Source of the DNA: Planctomycetota bacterium
Lineage (GTDB): Bacteria; Planctomycetota; Phycisphaerae; Phycisphaerales; UBA1924
Length of the DNA stretch: 64,000 nt
NCBI GenBank assembly: GCA_018242605.1
Contig: JAFEBP010000004.1
Location: 186,001-250,000, forward strand
Direction of reading: 5' to 3'
The translations under genes and the position numbers were made by a program. The notes beneath the pieces were generated by a model, which saw nothing but the letters and a program-made list of their open reading frames with translations, ran no database searches and had not been told where the DNA came from. Positions 17,032-25,425 of the stretch are shown here, piece by piece. Position 1 is the stretch's first letter, and each line of letters opens with the position of its first letter.

Positions 17032-17859
17032 TCATCGCCGCGGCGCCGGCTCGGGCGGCGGCGCCGGGGGCGGATTCTGCGGATTGGCCGGCGGTGTCTG
17101 AGGCGGTGTGGCGGGGGGCGTGCCTTCGCCCGGTGGCTTGGGCGTGCCGGGATCGGGAGATGGCTTGGGAGCGCCGCCATCCGGCGGAGGAGTGGGCGGC
17201 TTGGGCGCGGTGGGATCGGGCGAACCCGCGGCCTTCACATCCTCGGCGGGCTTGGGCTCTTCCTTGGTCTCGGCCGGTTTGTCGGACGCGGCTTCACCGG
17301 GGACTTTGGCGAGCGAGTTCCGGGAGAAGAAGTTGACCTTGAACTCAACGTCCTTCCATTTGAGCGTCGCTTCCCAGGGCGGATTCAAAGCGACGACCTC
17401 GAGATCGTCGGCCTTTTCACCGACTTTCATCTTCTTGCCGTTGGTGAACCAGACGATGTCGCTGAGCATCGCGACCATGGAGGGACCGCCGTACGTGCTC
17501 GGTGGCGGCGGGGGCTTGGAGGGTTCGTCGCTCGCTTCCTTCACGGGCTCGGGGGGCTTGGGAGCGGTAGGGACGATGAACAGCGAGCGACCCGCGAACT
17601 GCGCGAGGTACTTGTCGAACGCTGCATTCTGCTGCTCGACGTGGCGCTGCGGATCGGTGGAGACGGTGGGCTTGACGGGACGGGGCCCGAGCAGCGCGCC
17701 CACGAGCGGCAACAGCGTGGAGAGGATCGCGAGGATCGCGACCAGGCCGAGGCCCGCGGCGATCTTCGCGCCACGGGACATCCCCGTCCATGCCGCGGCG
17801 GCGGCGTTTGCCGGTGCGGAGGGGATCATCGGGCCTTGCCCTTTCTGGCCAGCAGCCAC
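17032..17859 (-). CDS. GspC/PilP-like inner-membrane component of the T2SS
   Basis: The 275-residue protein has a cytoplasmic N-terminus, one membrane segment (~30-57, AKIAAGLGLVAILAILSTLL), and a periplasmic segment with IVWFTNGKKMKVGEKADDLEV, which resembles the short HR/PilP beta domain that contacts the secretin N0. From ~residue 195 to the end it is Pro-rich (PPNPQNPPPAPPPEPAPRR-like), a disordered tail that could reach into the secretin. The position between the PilO/GspM-like gene and gspD fits the PilP or GspC slot. The name is inference. It overlaps the upstream gene end by 34 bp. Confidence 0.6.
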   Translation of the reverse strand: MAAGQKGQGPMIPSAPANAAAAAWTGMSRGAKIAAGLGLVAILAILSTLLPLVGALLGPRPVKPTVSTDPQRHVEQQNAAFDKYLAQFAGRSLFIVPTAPKPPEPVKEASDEPSKPPPPPSTYGGPSMVAMLSDIVWFTNGKKMKVGEKADDLEVVALNPPWEATLKWKDVEFKVNFFSRNSLAKVPGEAASDKPAETKEEPKPAEDVKAAGSPDPTAPKPPTPPPDGGAPKPSPDPGTPKPPGEGTPPATPPQTPPANPQNPPPAPPPEPAPRR

Positions 17860-18431
17860 GCTTCGGCGTCGAGCGTAACACGGACCTGCTTGACTGACTT
17901 GTCGCGGGAGTCGGCCTGTCGGATCTGCAATCGCGAGACCGCGGCGACCACGGGGCTCCGCTCCAGGTCGGCGATGACGGCGGCGACCACGGGCGGATCG
18001 GCGGTGAACTGGATGTCCTTGATGAGCCGGTCGACGCGGAACTCGGAGCCGACGGTGGCCATCAGCGGGCCGGCGCCCATCGGCGAGGTGCGCGTGGTGG
18101 CGGTGTGCTCGGTGACGCCGTTCTTCTTGAGGACCTCATCGACCGCGCGATTGAACTCCAGGGCGCGCTGCTCGGGATCGCCGGGCATCTGCACTTCGCC
18201 GAAGTGACGGACCCCCAGCGCGACCTTCTCGGCCTTGACCTGGAGTTCCGCGGCGTTCTTGGCGTGGGCCGCGAGCATCGCGGCGCGGGTTCCCGCGGCG
18301 CCGTTGAGGGAGTTGATGCGATCGACGATGGGCTCAACGCAGACGAAGTACACGACGATCAGTCCGCCGCCGACGAGCGCCCAACGCACGGCCCGGGGGA
18401 GAGAGATCCATCTGTCGGAGAGGTCGCTCAC
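17826..18431 (-). CDS. GspM/PilO-like assembly protein
   Basis: Started at the GTG that overlaps the upstream stop (GTGA at 18428-18431), the protein is 201 residues. It has one N-terminal membrane segment (RAVRWALVGGGLIVVYFVCV), a coiled-coil-prone stretch (GTRAAMLAAHAKNAAELQVK), and a small alpha/beta domain ending in DAEAWLLARKGK. This is the layout of PilO and GspM, which pair with PilN/GspL in the inner-membrane platform of type IV pilus and T2SS machines. The longer frame upstream lies inside the neighbouring gene and is ignored. Confidence 0.7.
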   Translation of the reverse strand: MSDLSDRWISLPRAVRWALVGGGLIVVYFVCVEPIVDRINSLNGAAGTRAAMLAAHAKNAAELQVKAEKVALGVRHFGEVQMPGDPEQRALEFNRAVDEVLKKNGVTEHTATTRTSPMGAGPLMATVGSEFRVDRLIKDIQFTADPPVVAAVIADLERSPVVAAVSRLQIRQADSRDKSVKQVRVTLDAEAWLLARKGKAR

Positions 18432-20176
18432 TTGCCACCTCCCGCGTTCTTGAGCGTGTCGGCGTGTGCCCGGATCTTGGACTCTTCTTCCTGCAACCGC
18501 TGTTTGACGGATGCGTCGAGCGTCGGGTTCTTCTGCACGTACACCTTGCGCGCGATCCACGACCTGTTGGCGGTGGTCAGGTCCATCTTCTCGATGTCCG
18601 AGTCGGTGACGACGGGCGGGGGCGCATCGCTCGACGACGGCTTCGTGCCGGAGTCTTCGTGCTCGTCGGGCGAGCGGCCTTCGCCCCGGGCACGGCGGCC
18701 GTTGCGTGCAGGGCCGGTCTTGCTATCGCCCTTGTCAGGAGCCGCGGCGGAGGGAGCGCCGGCTTCCTCGCCGTGCAACCGCACGGCGAGCGACTTGGCG
18801 GCGAAGTCTTCCGCGGGGGTGACCGGCACATGCGCCTGTCCGGCGGGGATGTCGGCGGCGAGATTGAACTCCACGCCTCCGGAGGAACTGCTCTCGACGC
18901 GGTTGACCTTTACGTTTCTAAAGACCTTGGTCTTGTTGAGGTTGGCCTGGAATGAACTGACGAGCTCGGCCTTCTCGGCGGTGCCCTGGAACGCAAGGCC
19001 TTGCTCGGGAGAAAGCCGAACGTCGCTGGCGACGATGCCGACGGGCGTCGCGCCGCTCAGGTCCGCGAGGAGTTTGGTCATGGGCCAGCGGCTGACTTCC
19101 AACTGCGCGTACAACGCGGCCTTTTTCTCGATCTCGCCCTTGGTTCCCTTCATCTCCTCGAGCACGGCGGTACGGTCGCTGAGAAGGCGGTTTCGGGCCC
19201 AGGCCAGGCCCCAGGGCACCAGGAGCATCGCCACCGCCGCGGCGACACCGACCCACATCGGGCGGTTGCCGGAGGTGAGCCATTCGGCACCCTGGAGGAT
19301 GATGGGCTTCTCGATCTCCGGCTCTGTGGCGTGGAGCGATGCGAGTGCGGCGACTTCGTGATCGCTCGCCAGGAGGGCGGCGCCCATGGCGATGCCGAAC
19401 TCGTCGAGCCAGCCGGGCTCATCACGCACGCCGGCGATGGCGGCGAGGCGGCGGCGGGAAGCGGGCTCCAAGACCACGCGACGGTCACCGATGACCGGGG
19501 GCGCATCAAGACCAACGCTTTGCACAGTTTCGGCGATGGCTTCGTTTGCTGCGGCGGCCCACGAACCTTCACCTTCGCCGGCGAGAATCACTCGGGCGAC
19601 TGAGCGCTCGTGGCCGGTGGCGAGCACAACGATGGCGTTTGACTGAGAATCCGCGAAAGCGGCGACGCGGGCTTCGCCGCGGAGCATCGCGAGGGCGGCG
19701 GCGGGGGTTGTCCAGCGTTCCTCAACGCCTTCGAGCGAGATGAAACTCTCGCCACGTTCAAGCCAGCCGATCAGGAAACCCGTGCGCACGCCGACTCGCT
19801 GCACTTCGGGGATCAGGGCCCCGGCGCGGCGATGGGAGGGCACGGACGGCGGCAGTTCCGCCTCGGCGAGCAGGCCCGCGGCGGCCGCCATCTGGGCGGG
19901 GTCACCCAGCGGCACGTCGACCGTCTTGCAGATACAGGCGGCGACGGGCGCAACTCGGACGACGGACCTGATCTTGTGGGACTCGCAGACGTTTTTGATC
20001 GAGGCGAGTTCGGAGTTGCTCAGCACACGTGCCTCGGCCACCTGCCAGGGGGATTCGGCGTGTGAGCGGGTGAGCACGACGAGGCGGTAGGCGCCCGCGC
20101 GTTCGTGCAGCGCGGCGACGGCGAGACGAGACTCGCCGCGGACCGGCATAGATGTTGGCCGCCCTGATTGCATCAT
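18428..20176 (-). CDS. GspL-like platform protein (PilM/PilN-type fusion)
   Basis: This is a 582-residue protein, with ATG overlapping the gspK stop (ATGA). Residues ~15-290 form a cytoplasmic domain with weak actin-like (PilM/GspL) features (PAQMAAAAGLLAEAELP, ASLHATEPEIEKPI). One membrane segment lies at ~307-327 (MWVGVAAAVAMLLVPWGLAW), followed by a PilN-like coiled coil and ferredoxin-like fold (~333-460). A long charged, low-complexity C-terminal extension (~465-582, with RNGRRARGEGRSPDEHEDSG) is not usual for GspL. The role is to link the GspE ATPase to the inner-membrane platform with the PilO/GspM-like partner. Confidence 0.7.
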   Translation of the reverse strand: MMQSGRPTSMPVRGESRLAVAALHERAGAYRLVVLTRSHAESPWQVAEARVLSNSELASIKNVCESHKIRSVVRVAPVAACICKTVDVPLGDPAQMAAAAGLLAEAELPPSVPSHRRAGALIPEVQRVGVRTGFLIGWLERGESFISLEGVEERWTTPAAALAMLRGEARVAAFADSQSNAIVVLATGHERSVARVILAGEGEGSWAAAANEAIAETVQSVGLDAPPVIGDRRVVLEPASRRRLAAIAGVRDEPGWLDEFGIAMGAALLASDHEVAALASLHATEPEIEKPIILQGAEWLTSGNRPMWVGVAAAVAMLLVPWGLAWARNRLLSDRTAVLEEMKGTKGEIEKKAALYAQLEVSRWPMTKLLADLSGATPVGIVASDVRLSPEQGLAFQGTAEKAELVSSFQANLNKTKVFRNVKVNRVESSSSGGVEFNLAADIPAGQAHVPVTPAEDFAAKSLAVRLHGEEAGAPSAAAPDKGDSKTGPARNGRRARGEGRSPDEHEDSGTKPSSSDAPPPVVTDSDIEKMDLTTANRSWIARKVYVQKNPTLDASVKQRLQEEESKIRAHADTLKNAGGGK

Positions 20177-21528
20177 CGAACGATTACCTCGCGGAGAACC
20201 ACCGGAAGAGTTGAACGATCCAGCGTGGCCTGGATTTCCACCTCCAGGCCGGTGCGTTCGTCCCTGCCGCGGCAGTTGACGACGAACACGTTGGAGCGGA
20301 CGCACAGTAGGTCGTACAGATTGGAGAGTTGTCTGCGGCTGATTCCCGCCACGTCTCGGAGGTCCAGAACGGACGTGAAGCCGTCGGCCCTCGCGGAGCG
20401 TTCGGCGATGATCGCGTCGGCGATTTCGGGCGGGATCTCGGGGATGTACTGGAGGGTCTCGGCGTCGCAGGTGTTGATGTTGAGCTTGCCGGGCTGAACG
20501 CCCGTCGCGGCGCCGATCGTGAAGCCGTCCATGAGGGCCTTGAGTTGATCGTTCGTGAGGGCCTGAACACGGACGGTGACCTGACCGGGAGGCTGCTGCT
20601 GACCGGTCGCCTGTTGTTGCAGAGTGCCCAAGTCGGTACGGATGAAGGCGGTCATCGCGGCGTTCTGACCGTTTTGCGCATAATCGAGGATGGCTTTGGC
20701 CTGCACGCTCGAGACCTGCGTCTTGCCGATGATGTCGTTTTCTGATGCAGTCTTCAAATCGATGGGCTTTTCGCCCGTGGACGTGAGCCCACCGTCGCGG
20801 CTCACGGCGGTCAGGATTCCGGACCAACCGCGGTCGAGGATGCCGTCGGCGTTGTCGGGGGGCCAACTGGCATCACCGTCGTCTTCGTTTGGGTCGAGGA
20901 TGCCGTTGAGGTTCCAATCCTCGCCGCGGACGTCGGACTGGGACACGCCGGCCACGAGTTCGAGTTCCTGGATGGAGCGGAACGGGGCGTTGCGGGGTTG
21001 GTAGCGGTGCGGGAGGGTCTGGTAGTAGCTGAGTTCGGCGCCCAAGGGGCGGGCGTCCTCGTCTTCGTCGTACCAGTCGATGATCGCGTCGGCGATGTCT
21101 TCGGTCATCAGAGGCTCGATGGCCAGCAACTGGTCGGTGCTTGCGCGGTTGATGTTGATCTTGGAGTGGGCATCGCTGGGGCCCAAGACTTCCTTCTTGC
21201 CTTCGGTCGTGGCGATGCGCCAGGTGGCGCCGGGGAGATCGCCCTCGGCGACATCAGTCATGTCAGCCATGACCTGGAACGCGTCGTTGGGGAGCGGGTT
21301 CTGTGTGTCGAACTCCAGGCGGGCGAGCGTGGACTCGATCCCGGCGCGGGCGGCCCAGTAGGCGCGGACGCGCGCGAGGGACTCGCGCCCCGCGGACGCC
21401 TGGCTGAACGCGGTGGACTGGATGGTGCCGATGACGACGGCGCAGAGAATGACGACGGCGAAGACCAGTAGCGTGGCGAAGCCGCGGCGCACGGGCCGGC
21501 GATTGGCGCGAGATCGCAAAGAGTTCAA
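20173..21528 (-). CDS. gspK: Type II secretion minor pseudopilin GspK
   Basis: The protein has 451 residues from a TTG start overlapping the gspJ stop (TTGA). It has a pseudopilin leader RRG|FATLLVFAVVILCAVVIG (cleavage after Gly16) that lacks a Glu at +5, as is normal for GspK, which caps the pseudopilus tip. A large inserted alpha domain with two helix-hairpin-helix-like segments follows: INRASTDQLLAIEPLMTED (~127-145) and LNINTCDAETLQYIPEIPP. An acidic DPNEDDGDASWPPDNADG calcium-like segment lies in between. It forms the tip complex with GspI and GspJ. Confidence 0.9.
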   Translation of the reverse strand: MNSLRSRANRRPVRRGFATLLVFAVVILCAVVIGTIQSTAFSQASAGRESLARVRAYWAARAGIESTLARLEFDTQNPLPNDAFQVMADMTDVAEGDLPGATWRIATTEGKKEVLGPSDAHSKININRASTDQLLAIEPLMTEDIADAIIDWYDEDEDARPLGAELSYYQTLPHRYQPRNAPFRSIQELELVAGVSQSDVRGEDWNLNGILDPNEDDGDASWPPDNADGILDRGWSGILTAVSRDGGLTSTGEKPIDLKTASENDIIGKTQVSSVQAKAILDYAQNGQNAAMTAFIRTDLGTLQQQATGQQQPPGQVTVRVQALTNDQLKALMDGFTIGAATGVQPGKLNINTCDAETLQYIPEIPPEIADAIIAERSARADGFTSVLDLRDVAGISRRQLSNLYDLLCVRSNVFVVNCRGRDERTGLEVEIQATLDRSTLPVVLREVIVR

Positions 21529-22505
21529 CGCCCACCTCCCTTATTGGGAGTCGGGGCGCTGGGTGTGCGCGGGGTGCCGGTTGATCTGGGAGTCGGGGTT
21601 GGCGCCGGCGCGGGTGTCGGCGTGCCGCCCGTACCACCACCGCCTCGGCCGGTGCCGCCACCTCCGGTGGAACCGCCGCCCTGGCCTCCACCACCGGTGG
21701 TTCCGCCGCCGCGTGTGCCGCCGGTACCTCCGGTGCCCGCGCCGCCGGTGCCTGAACTTCCGGTACCGCCGGTGCCGGTGGCGCCCGAGCCCTGGGGCGT
21801 CTGCGAGTTGGTGTCTGAGGTATCGGTGGATTCTTCTTCGGGGGCGATGGGCACACGATCGATGGCGATGACACGGCGCGCGGTGGCCCGTGTACGGCCA
21901 TCATCCGATGCTGCGGTCACGGTGAGACGCAGTGCGTGCGGGATGCCGTCGCTGTCGGACTCCCAGTCGTCGTACCAGTTGGTACCGTCGTATGCCTGCA
22001 CAGCGAAGGAGACGGCGCCGGTGGCGATGGGCGTCACCACACCGCCGGCGTCGAGGTAATCATCGTGAGCGGCATCGAGCCGTCGCCAGAACGCATCGCC
22101 GCCGCCGGGGCCGGCGTCGATGCGGTACTGGGCTTCGTACTCACCGCCCTCGGCGCCTTCATCAGCCTCGTTGCGCATGGGCCGCATGGATCGCATCAGG
22201 ATCAAGAGGTCGTCCCGCTCCGTGCCGGGGACACCGCCGCTGAGCACGTGGATGCGAGCGAACTTGAGATCGTCATCGCGGACCGCGCTCTGGATGTCAA
22301 GAGCGATTCGGGTGGCGACACCGTCGGCCCGCGAGAAGGCCTGCTGGTGCGAGAGCGAGGAGTTGCGGGCCCGGAACATCTGGGAGAGCGAGGTCGCGGT
22401 GGCTCCGGCGATCAGCACACCGACCAGCGCGGCAACAACGAGTTCAACCAGTGTGAAACCCGGACGGCTGACGCGTCCTGCTCCGCCACCAAGTTGAGCT
22501 TGCAT
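21525..22505 (-). CDS. gspJ: Minor pseudopilin GspJ with Gly-rich tail
   Basis: Started at ATG 22505 (MQAQLGGGAG), the protein is 326 residues. The pseudopilin leader is RPG|FTLVELVVAALVGVLIAG, with Gly16 and Glu21 (+5) both present. The globular domain ends near residue 240. It is followed by ~80 residues of Gly/Thr/Ser/Pro-rich repeats (GTGGTGSSGTGG, GGGTTGGGGQGGGSTGGGG) and a Pro/Thr end. That tail is far outside the usual GspJ length (~200 residues) and lies in a minor pseudopilin near the pilus tip. The stop overlaps the TTG start of gspK. Confidence 0.88.
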   Translation of the reverse strand: MQAQLGGGAGRVSRPGFTLVELVVAALVGVLIAGATATSLSQMFRARNSSLSHQQAFSRADGVATRIALDIQSAVRDDDLKFARIHVLSGGVPGTERDDLLILMRSMRPMRNEADEGAEGGEYEAQYRIDAGPGGGDAFWRRLDAAHDDYLDAGGVVTPIATGAVSFAVQAYDGTNWYDDWESDSDGIPHALRLTVTAASDDGRTRATARRVIAIDRVPIAPEEESTDTSDTNSQTPQGSGATGTGGTGSSGTGGAGTGGTGGTRGGGTTGGGGQGGGSTGGGGTGRGGGGTGGTPTPAPAPTPTPRSTGTPRTPSAPTPNKGGGR

Positions 22506-22596
22506 TGACTTCACGCTGCGGGTCCGACTGCTGATCTTCACGGCTCGGGCACTTGTTCCTTCAGAGTCTGATCGCGTTACACAAGAACGCGCCCTG

Positions 22597-23037
22597 TCAC
22601 AAACGGTCCACGGTCTCCTTGGGTTTGCGGTCGGGGTCTGGGTCATCGCCCAGGCGCGGTGCGATGCGGGTTTCGACGCTCGCGGACTGGGGGCGGCCCG
22701 CGGCGAGCCAGGTAACAGTGGCTACGACCTTGTACGCGTCGCCGCCGCTGCCGCCGGAGAACTCGAGTTGATAGCGGTACTCGGAGAACGGAGGATCGCA
22801 CGGGCCTTCCACGGGAAAACGCGAGGCGTACGCGTCGGGGCCGCGGGCGAGCACGAGGTTGAGTTGTTCGTCGATCAGCATCGCGGCGATCTGGAACTGC
22901 TCGCCGGAGCGCTGGGCGGACATGGCGCGTCCGGCCATGCCGATCATGACGGCGAGGGCGACGCCCAGGAGCACGACGGCGACCAAGACGTCGGCGAGCA
23001 TCATGCCGCGGCGGCGGGGGAAAAGCCGGCGGATCAC
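22597..23037 (-). CDS. gspI: Minor pseudopilin GspI-like
   Basis: The protein is 146 residues from a GTG that overlaps the gspH stop (GTGA). The leader is FPRRRG|MMLADVLVAVVLLGVALAV. Cleavage is after Gly11, and +5 is Asp (D16), where GspI normally has Glu. The globular part is short, with the SEYRYQLEFSGG motif. The gene order H-I-J-K and the size support GspI. A 91-bp gap separates it from gspJ, the only sizeable gap in the pseudopilin block. Confidence 0.8.
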   Translation of the reverse strand: MIRRLFPRRRGMMLADVLVAVVLLGVALAVMIGMAGRAMSAQRSGEQFQIAAMLIDEQLNLVLARGPDAYASRFPVEGPCDPPFSEYRYQLEFSGGSGGDAYKVVATVTWLAAGRPQSASVETRIAPRLGDDPDPDRKPKETVDRL

Positions 23038-23627
23038 CACGGGTCCTCCTCGCGCCCGGCGGCGTCGAGATCCACCGAGCCATCGGCGGCGACGCCTGCG
23101 GTGGCAGCACCCATGGTGGCACGGGTGGAGCCCGAGGCCAGTGAGATCCGCCATGAGCCCTTGCCGCTGTCGTCGGCGAGGACGATGGTGACTGTGGGAC
23201 GGCGGGTAACCTGGGGGAACTCGATGCGCCAGTGTGCGGCATCGAGTTCAACACCGTCGGACTGAACTGATTCGACGCGGCTGCCGGTGAGTTCAACGGG
23301 CGGGGAGAACAGGTCCGGGAGCCAGTCGCCGCGGTCGCCGCGGCGTGTCAGCAGGCGGATGGTGGAACGATCGCGGTCGTAATCGAGGGCGACACGCTGG
23401 CTGGTGGCGTCGTCGCGTCGGCCGGCGATGGAAAGTAGTTCGGCGACCGCCTCGGCGTCGGCTCGTCCCTGACGGCCGGTCATCGAGATGAGACGCGGCA
23501 GCGTCGCGGCGGCGAGCACGGCGAGGATGACCATCACCACGATCAGTTCGATGATGGAGAACGCCCGCCGCGGCGCCGAGCGCTTCGGGGAACATCCCGC
23601 CCGCACTGGTCGCTCGCGCCGGGTCAT
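23034..23627 (-). CDS. gspH: Minor pseudopilin GspH-like
   Basis: The protein is 197 residues from an ATG that overlaps the gspG stop (TAATG). The leader APRRA|FSIIELIVVMVILAVLAAA has Ala instead of Gly at -1 and Glu27 at +5. Ala at -1 is tolerated by some prepilin peptidases. The C-terminal domain (VTRRPTVTIVLADDSGKGSW) fits GspH. It sits between gspG and gspI. Confidence 0.82.
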   Translation of the reverse strand: MTRRERPVRAGCSPKRSAPRRAFSIIELIVVMVILAVLAAATLPRLISMTGRQGRADAEAVAELLSIAGRRDDATSQRVALDYDRDRSTIRLLTRRGDRGDWLPDLFSPPVELTGSRVESVQSDGVELDAAHWRIEFPQVTRRPTVTIVLADDSGKGSWRISLASGSTRATMGAATAGVAADGSVDLDAAGREEDPW

Positions 23628-24076
23628 TACTTCTTCCCGTAGATCACGTCGGCGGCTTCGCCTTCGCCCCCGGGCTGGCCGTCGGAGCCATAGCTGACGA
23701 TGTCGAAATCGACGTTGACCTGGCCGGGGATGGTGAGGACGAACAGATTGCCCCATGGGTCACGGAGCGAGTCGGCGTTGGGCATGTACGGGCCCTTCCA
23801 GACGTTGGCGTCGACGTTGCTGGGGCGTTCCATGAGGATGGTGATCTGGGAGCCGTCGGGGGGCATGCCGCAGTCGATGATGTACGTGTTCATCGCGGTG
23901 GCGAGGGCGGCGGCGTTGGTCTTGGCAACGGCCTGGCGGCTCTGGCCGATGCGGCCCAGGAGGCGAGGGGCGACGACGGCGGCGATGACGCCCAGGATCA
24001 CGACGATCACGATGACCTCGATGATCGTGAAGCCGCGGCGGAGGTTTCGGGTTGGGGATTTCATTCGGTTCTCCAT
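23627..24076 (-). CDS. gspG: Major pseudopilin GspG
   Basis: This is the main subunit of the T2SS pseudopilus, 149 residues. The leader RRG|FTIIEVIVIVVILGVIAA has Gly15 and Glu20 (+5). The downstream signature is present: RIGQSRQAVAKTNAAALATA, then WKGPYMPNADSLRDPWGNLF, and the Tyr/Asp/Gly-rich calcium loop VSYGSDGQPGGEGEAADV. This is the full-length family pattern. An internal ATG 12 bp downstream is an equally possible start. Confidence 0.93.
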   Translation of the reverse strand: MENRMKSPTRNLRRGFTIIEVIVIVVILGVIAAVVAPRLLGRIGQSRQAVAKTNAAALATAMNTYIIDCGMPPDGSQITILMERPSNVDANVWKGPYMPNADSLRDPWGNLFVLTIPGQVNVDFDIVSYGSDGQPGGEGEAADVIYGKK

Positions 24077-24128
24077 CTGCGATTCGAACGCGGCTTCGCG
24101 GCCGCGGGGGTGAAGTTCGTAGCGCTGT

Positions 24129-25415
24129 TCAACCGGTCATGGCGGCGTTCTGCACTTCGAGCAGAGCGAGCATGATGGCCATTACGACAAAGCCCACGAC
24201 ACAGGCCAGGATCACGACCAACAGCGGGGGCAACGCCGTGGTGAAGAGTTTCACGCTCTGCTCGGTGCGTTCCTCGAAGGCCTTGGCGGCCTGGCTGAGC
24301 ATCTGGTCGAGGCGGCCGGAGCGTTCGCCGAGGTTCACGATCTGCACGAGCATCGGGGGGAAGTAGCCGCTCTTCTCCATGGGCTCGGCGATGGTCTTGC
24401 CGGCCTGGACCTGCTCGGCGACTTCGTCGATGACGCCTTCCATGGCGCGATTGCCGAGCGTGCCGCGGGTGACGCGGAGGGCGGAGATGATCGGGATGCC
24501 CGCGGCGGTCAGGGTGCCCAGCGTTCGGGTGAAGCGGGCGACAGCGACGTCGCGCAGCAGGCGACCCAGGAGCGGCATTCGGAGCAGCGCAGTATCGACG
24601 CGGAGGCGGCCCTCGGGGCGCTCGTAGTACTGGCGAAACATGAAGACGGCCACGCCGCAGGCGGTCAGCATGACCGCCCAGCCGGGCACGATGCCCCACC
24701 AGAGGCTGCCGAAGAACTCGCCCGCGGCCTTCACGACCTGCGTGGGCCAGGGCAGGCGCGTGGCCTGACCGGCGAGTTGCTTCAAGATGTTGGGCACGAT
24801 GAAGGTGACCACGACGATGACGGCGATGACGACCAGGCCGCAGATGATGAGGGGGTAGAGGATCGCGCCCAGGATGGAGCGGCGGAGCTTGAGGTCCTTG
24901 TCGAGCAGTTCGGCGGCCTGCGCGAGCACCTCGGACAACTGGCCGGAGACTTCGCCCGCGCGGACGAGGTTCACGGTGAGTTCACCGAAGGTTCGCTGCC
25001 AGGGGGCCATGGCGTCGGCGAGGCTCTTGCCGTGCTCCACTTCGCCGATGACGGCGTCGAGCATGACCTTCTGGCGAGAGGTGCGGCCCTGCTTGGTCAT
25101 GGTGCGAAGGGCTTGAACGAGCGGGAGGCCGGCGGAGAGCGCGGTGGCGAGTTCGCGGATGAACGTGGCGGTCTCCGCGCGGCTCATGATGCGCGAGGCC
25201 AGAGAAATGCGCGGACCGGCGGAGATGGGGGCGGAATGTGACGAGGAGGCAGCAGCGCGAGCGACCGCCTTGGCCAGACCGTTGGAGCCCAGGGGCTCGA
25301 CGGAGGTAGGCGTTTCGCCACGGCGCATGAGTTCACGTACGGCCGCGGCGCGGTCGGGCGCCTCGATCGTCGCGGCGGAGCCGCCGCCCAGGGTTCTGTA
25401 GGAAAACGTCGCCAT
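24129..25415 (-). CDS. gspF: Type II secretion inner-membrane platform protein GspF
   Basis: The protein is 428 residues. It has a short N-terminal domain (FSYRTLGGGSAATIEAPDRA), then two T2SSF modules, each a helical bundle: FIRELATALSAGLPLVQALR at ~85-105 and ARFTRTLGTLTAAGIPIISA at ~285-305. Three membrane segments lie near 185-215 (LIICGLVVIAVIVVVTFIV), 238-262 and 398-420. GspF anchors the GspE ATPase and the pseudopilus base in the inner membrane. It ends 52 bp before gspG. Confidence 0.92.
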   Translation of the reverse strand: MATFSYRTLGGGSAATIEAPDRAAAVRELMRRGETPTSVEPLGSNGLAKAVARAAASSSHSAPISAGPRISLASRIMSRAETATFIRELATALSAGLPLVQALRTMTKQGRTSRQKVMLDAVIGEVEHGKSLADAMAPWQRTFGELTVNLVRAGEVSGQLSEVLAQAAELLDKDLKLRRSILGAILYPLIICGLVVIAVIVVVTFIVPNILKQLAGQATRLPWPTQVVKAAGEFFGSLWWGIVPGWAVMLTACGVAVFMFRQYYERPEGRLRVDTALLRMPLLGRLLRDVAVARFTRTLGTLTAAGIPIISALRVTRGTLGNRAMEGVIDEVAEQVQAGKTIAEPMEKSGYFPPMLVQIVNLGERSGRLDQMLSQAAKAFEERTEQSVKLFTTALPPLLVVILACVVGFVVMAIMLALLEVQNAAMTG

Positions 25416-25425
25416 GAGTGCAAAC

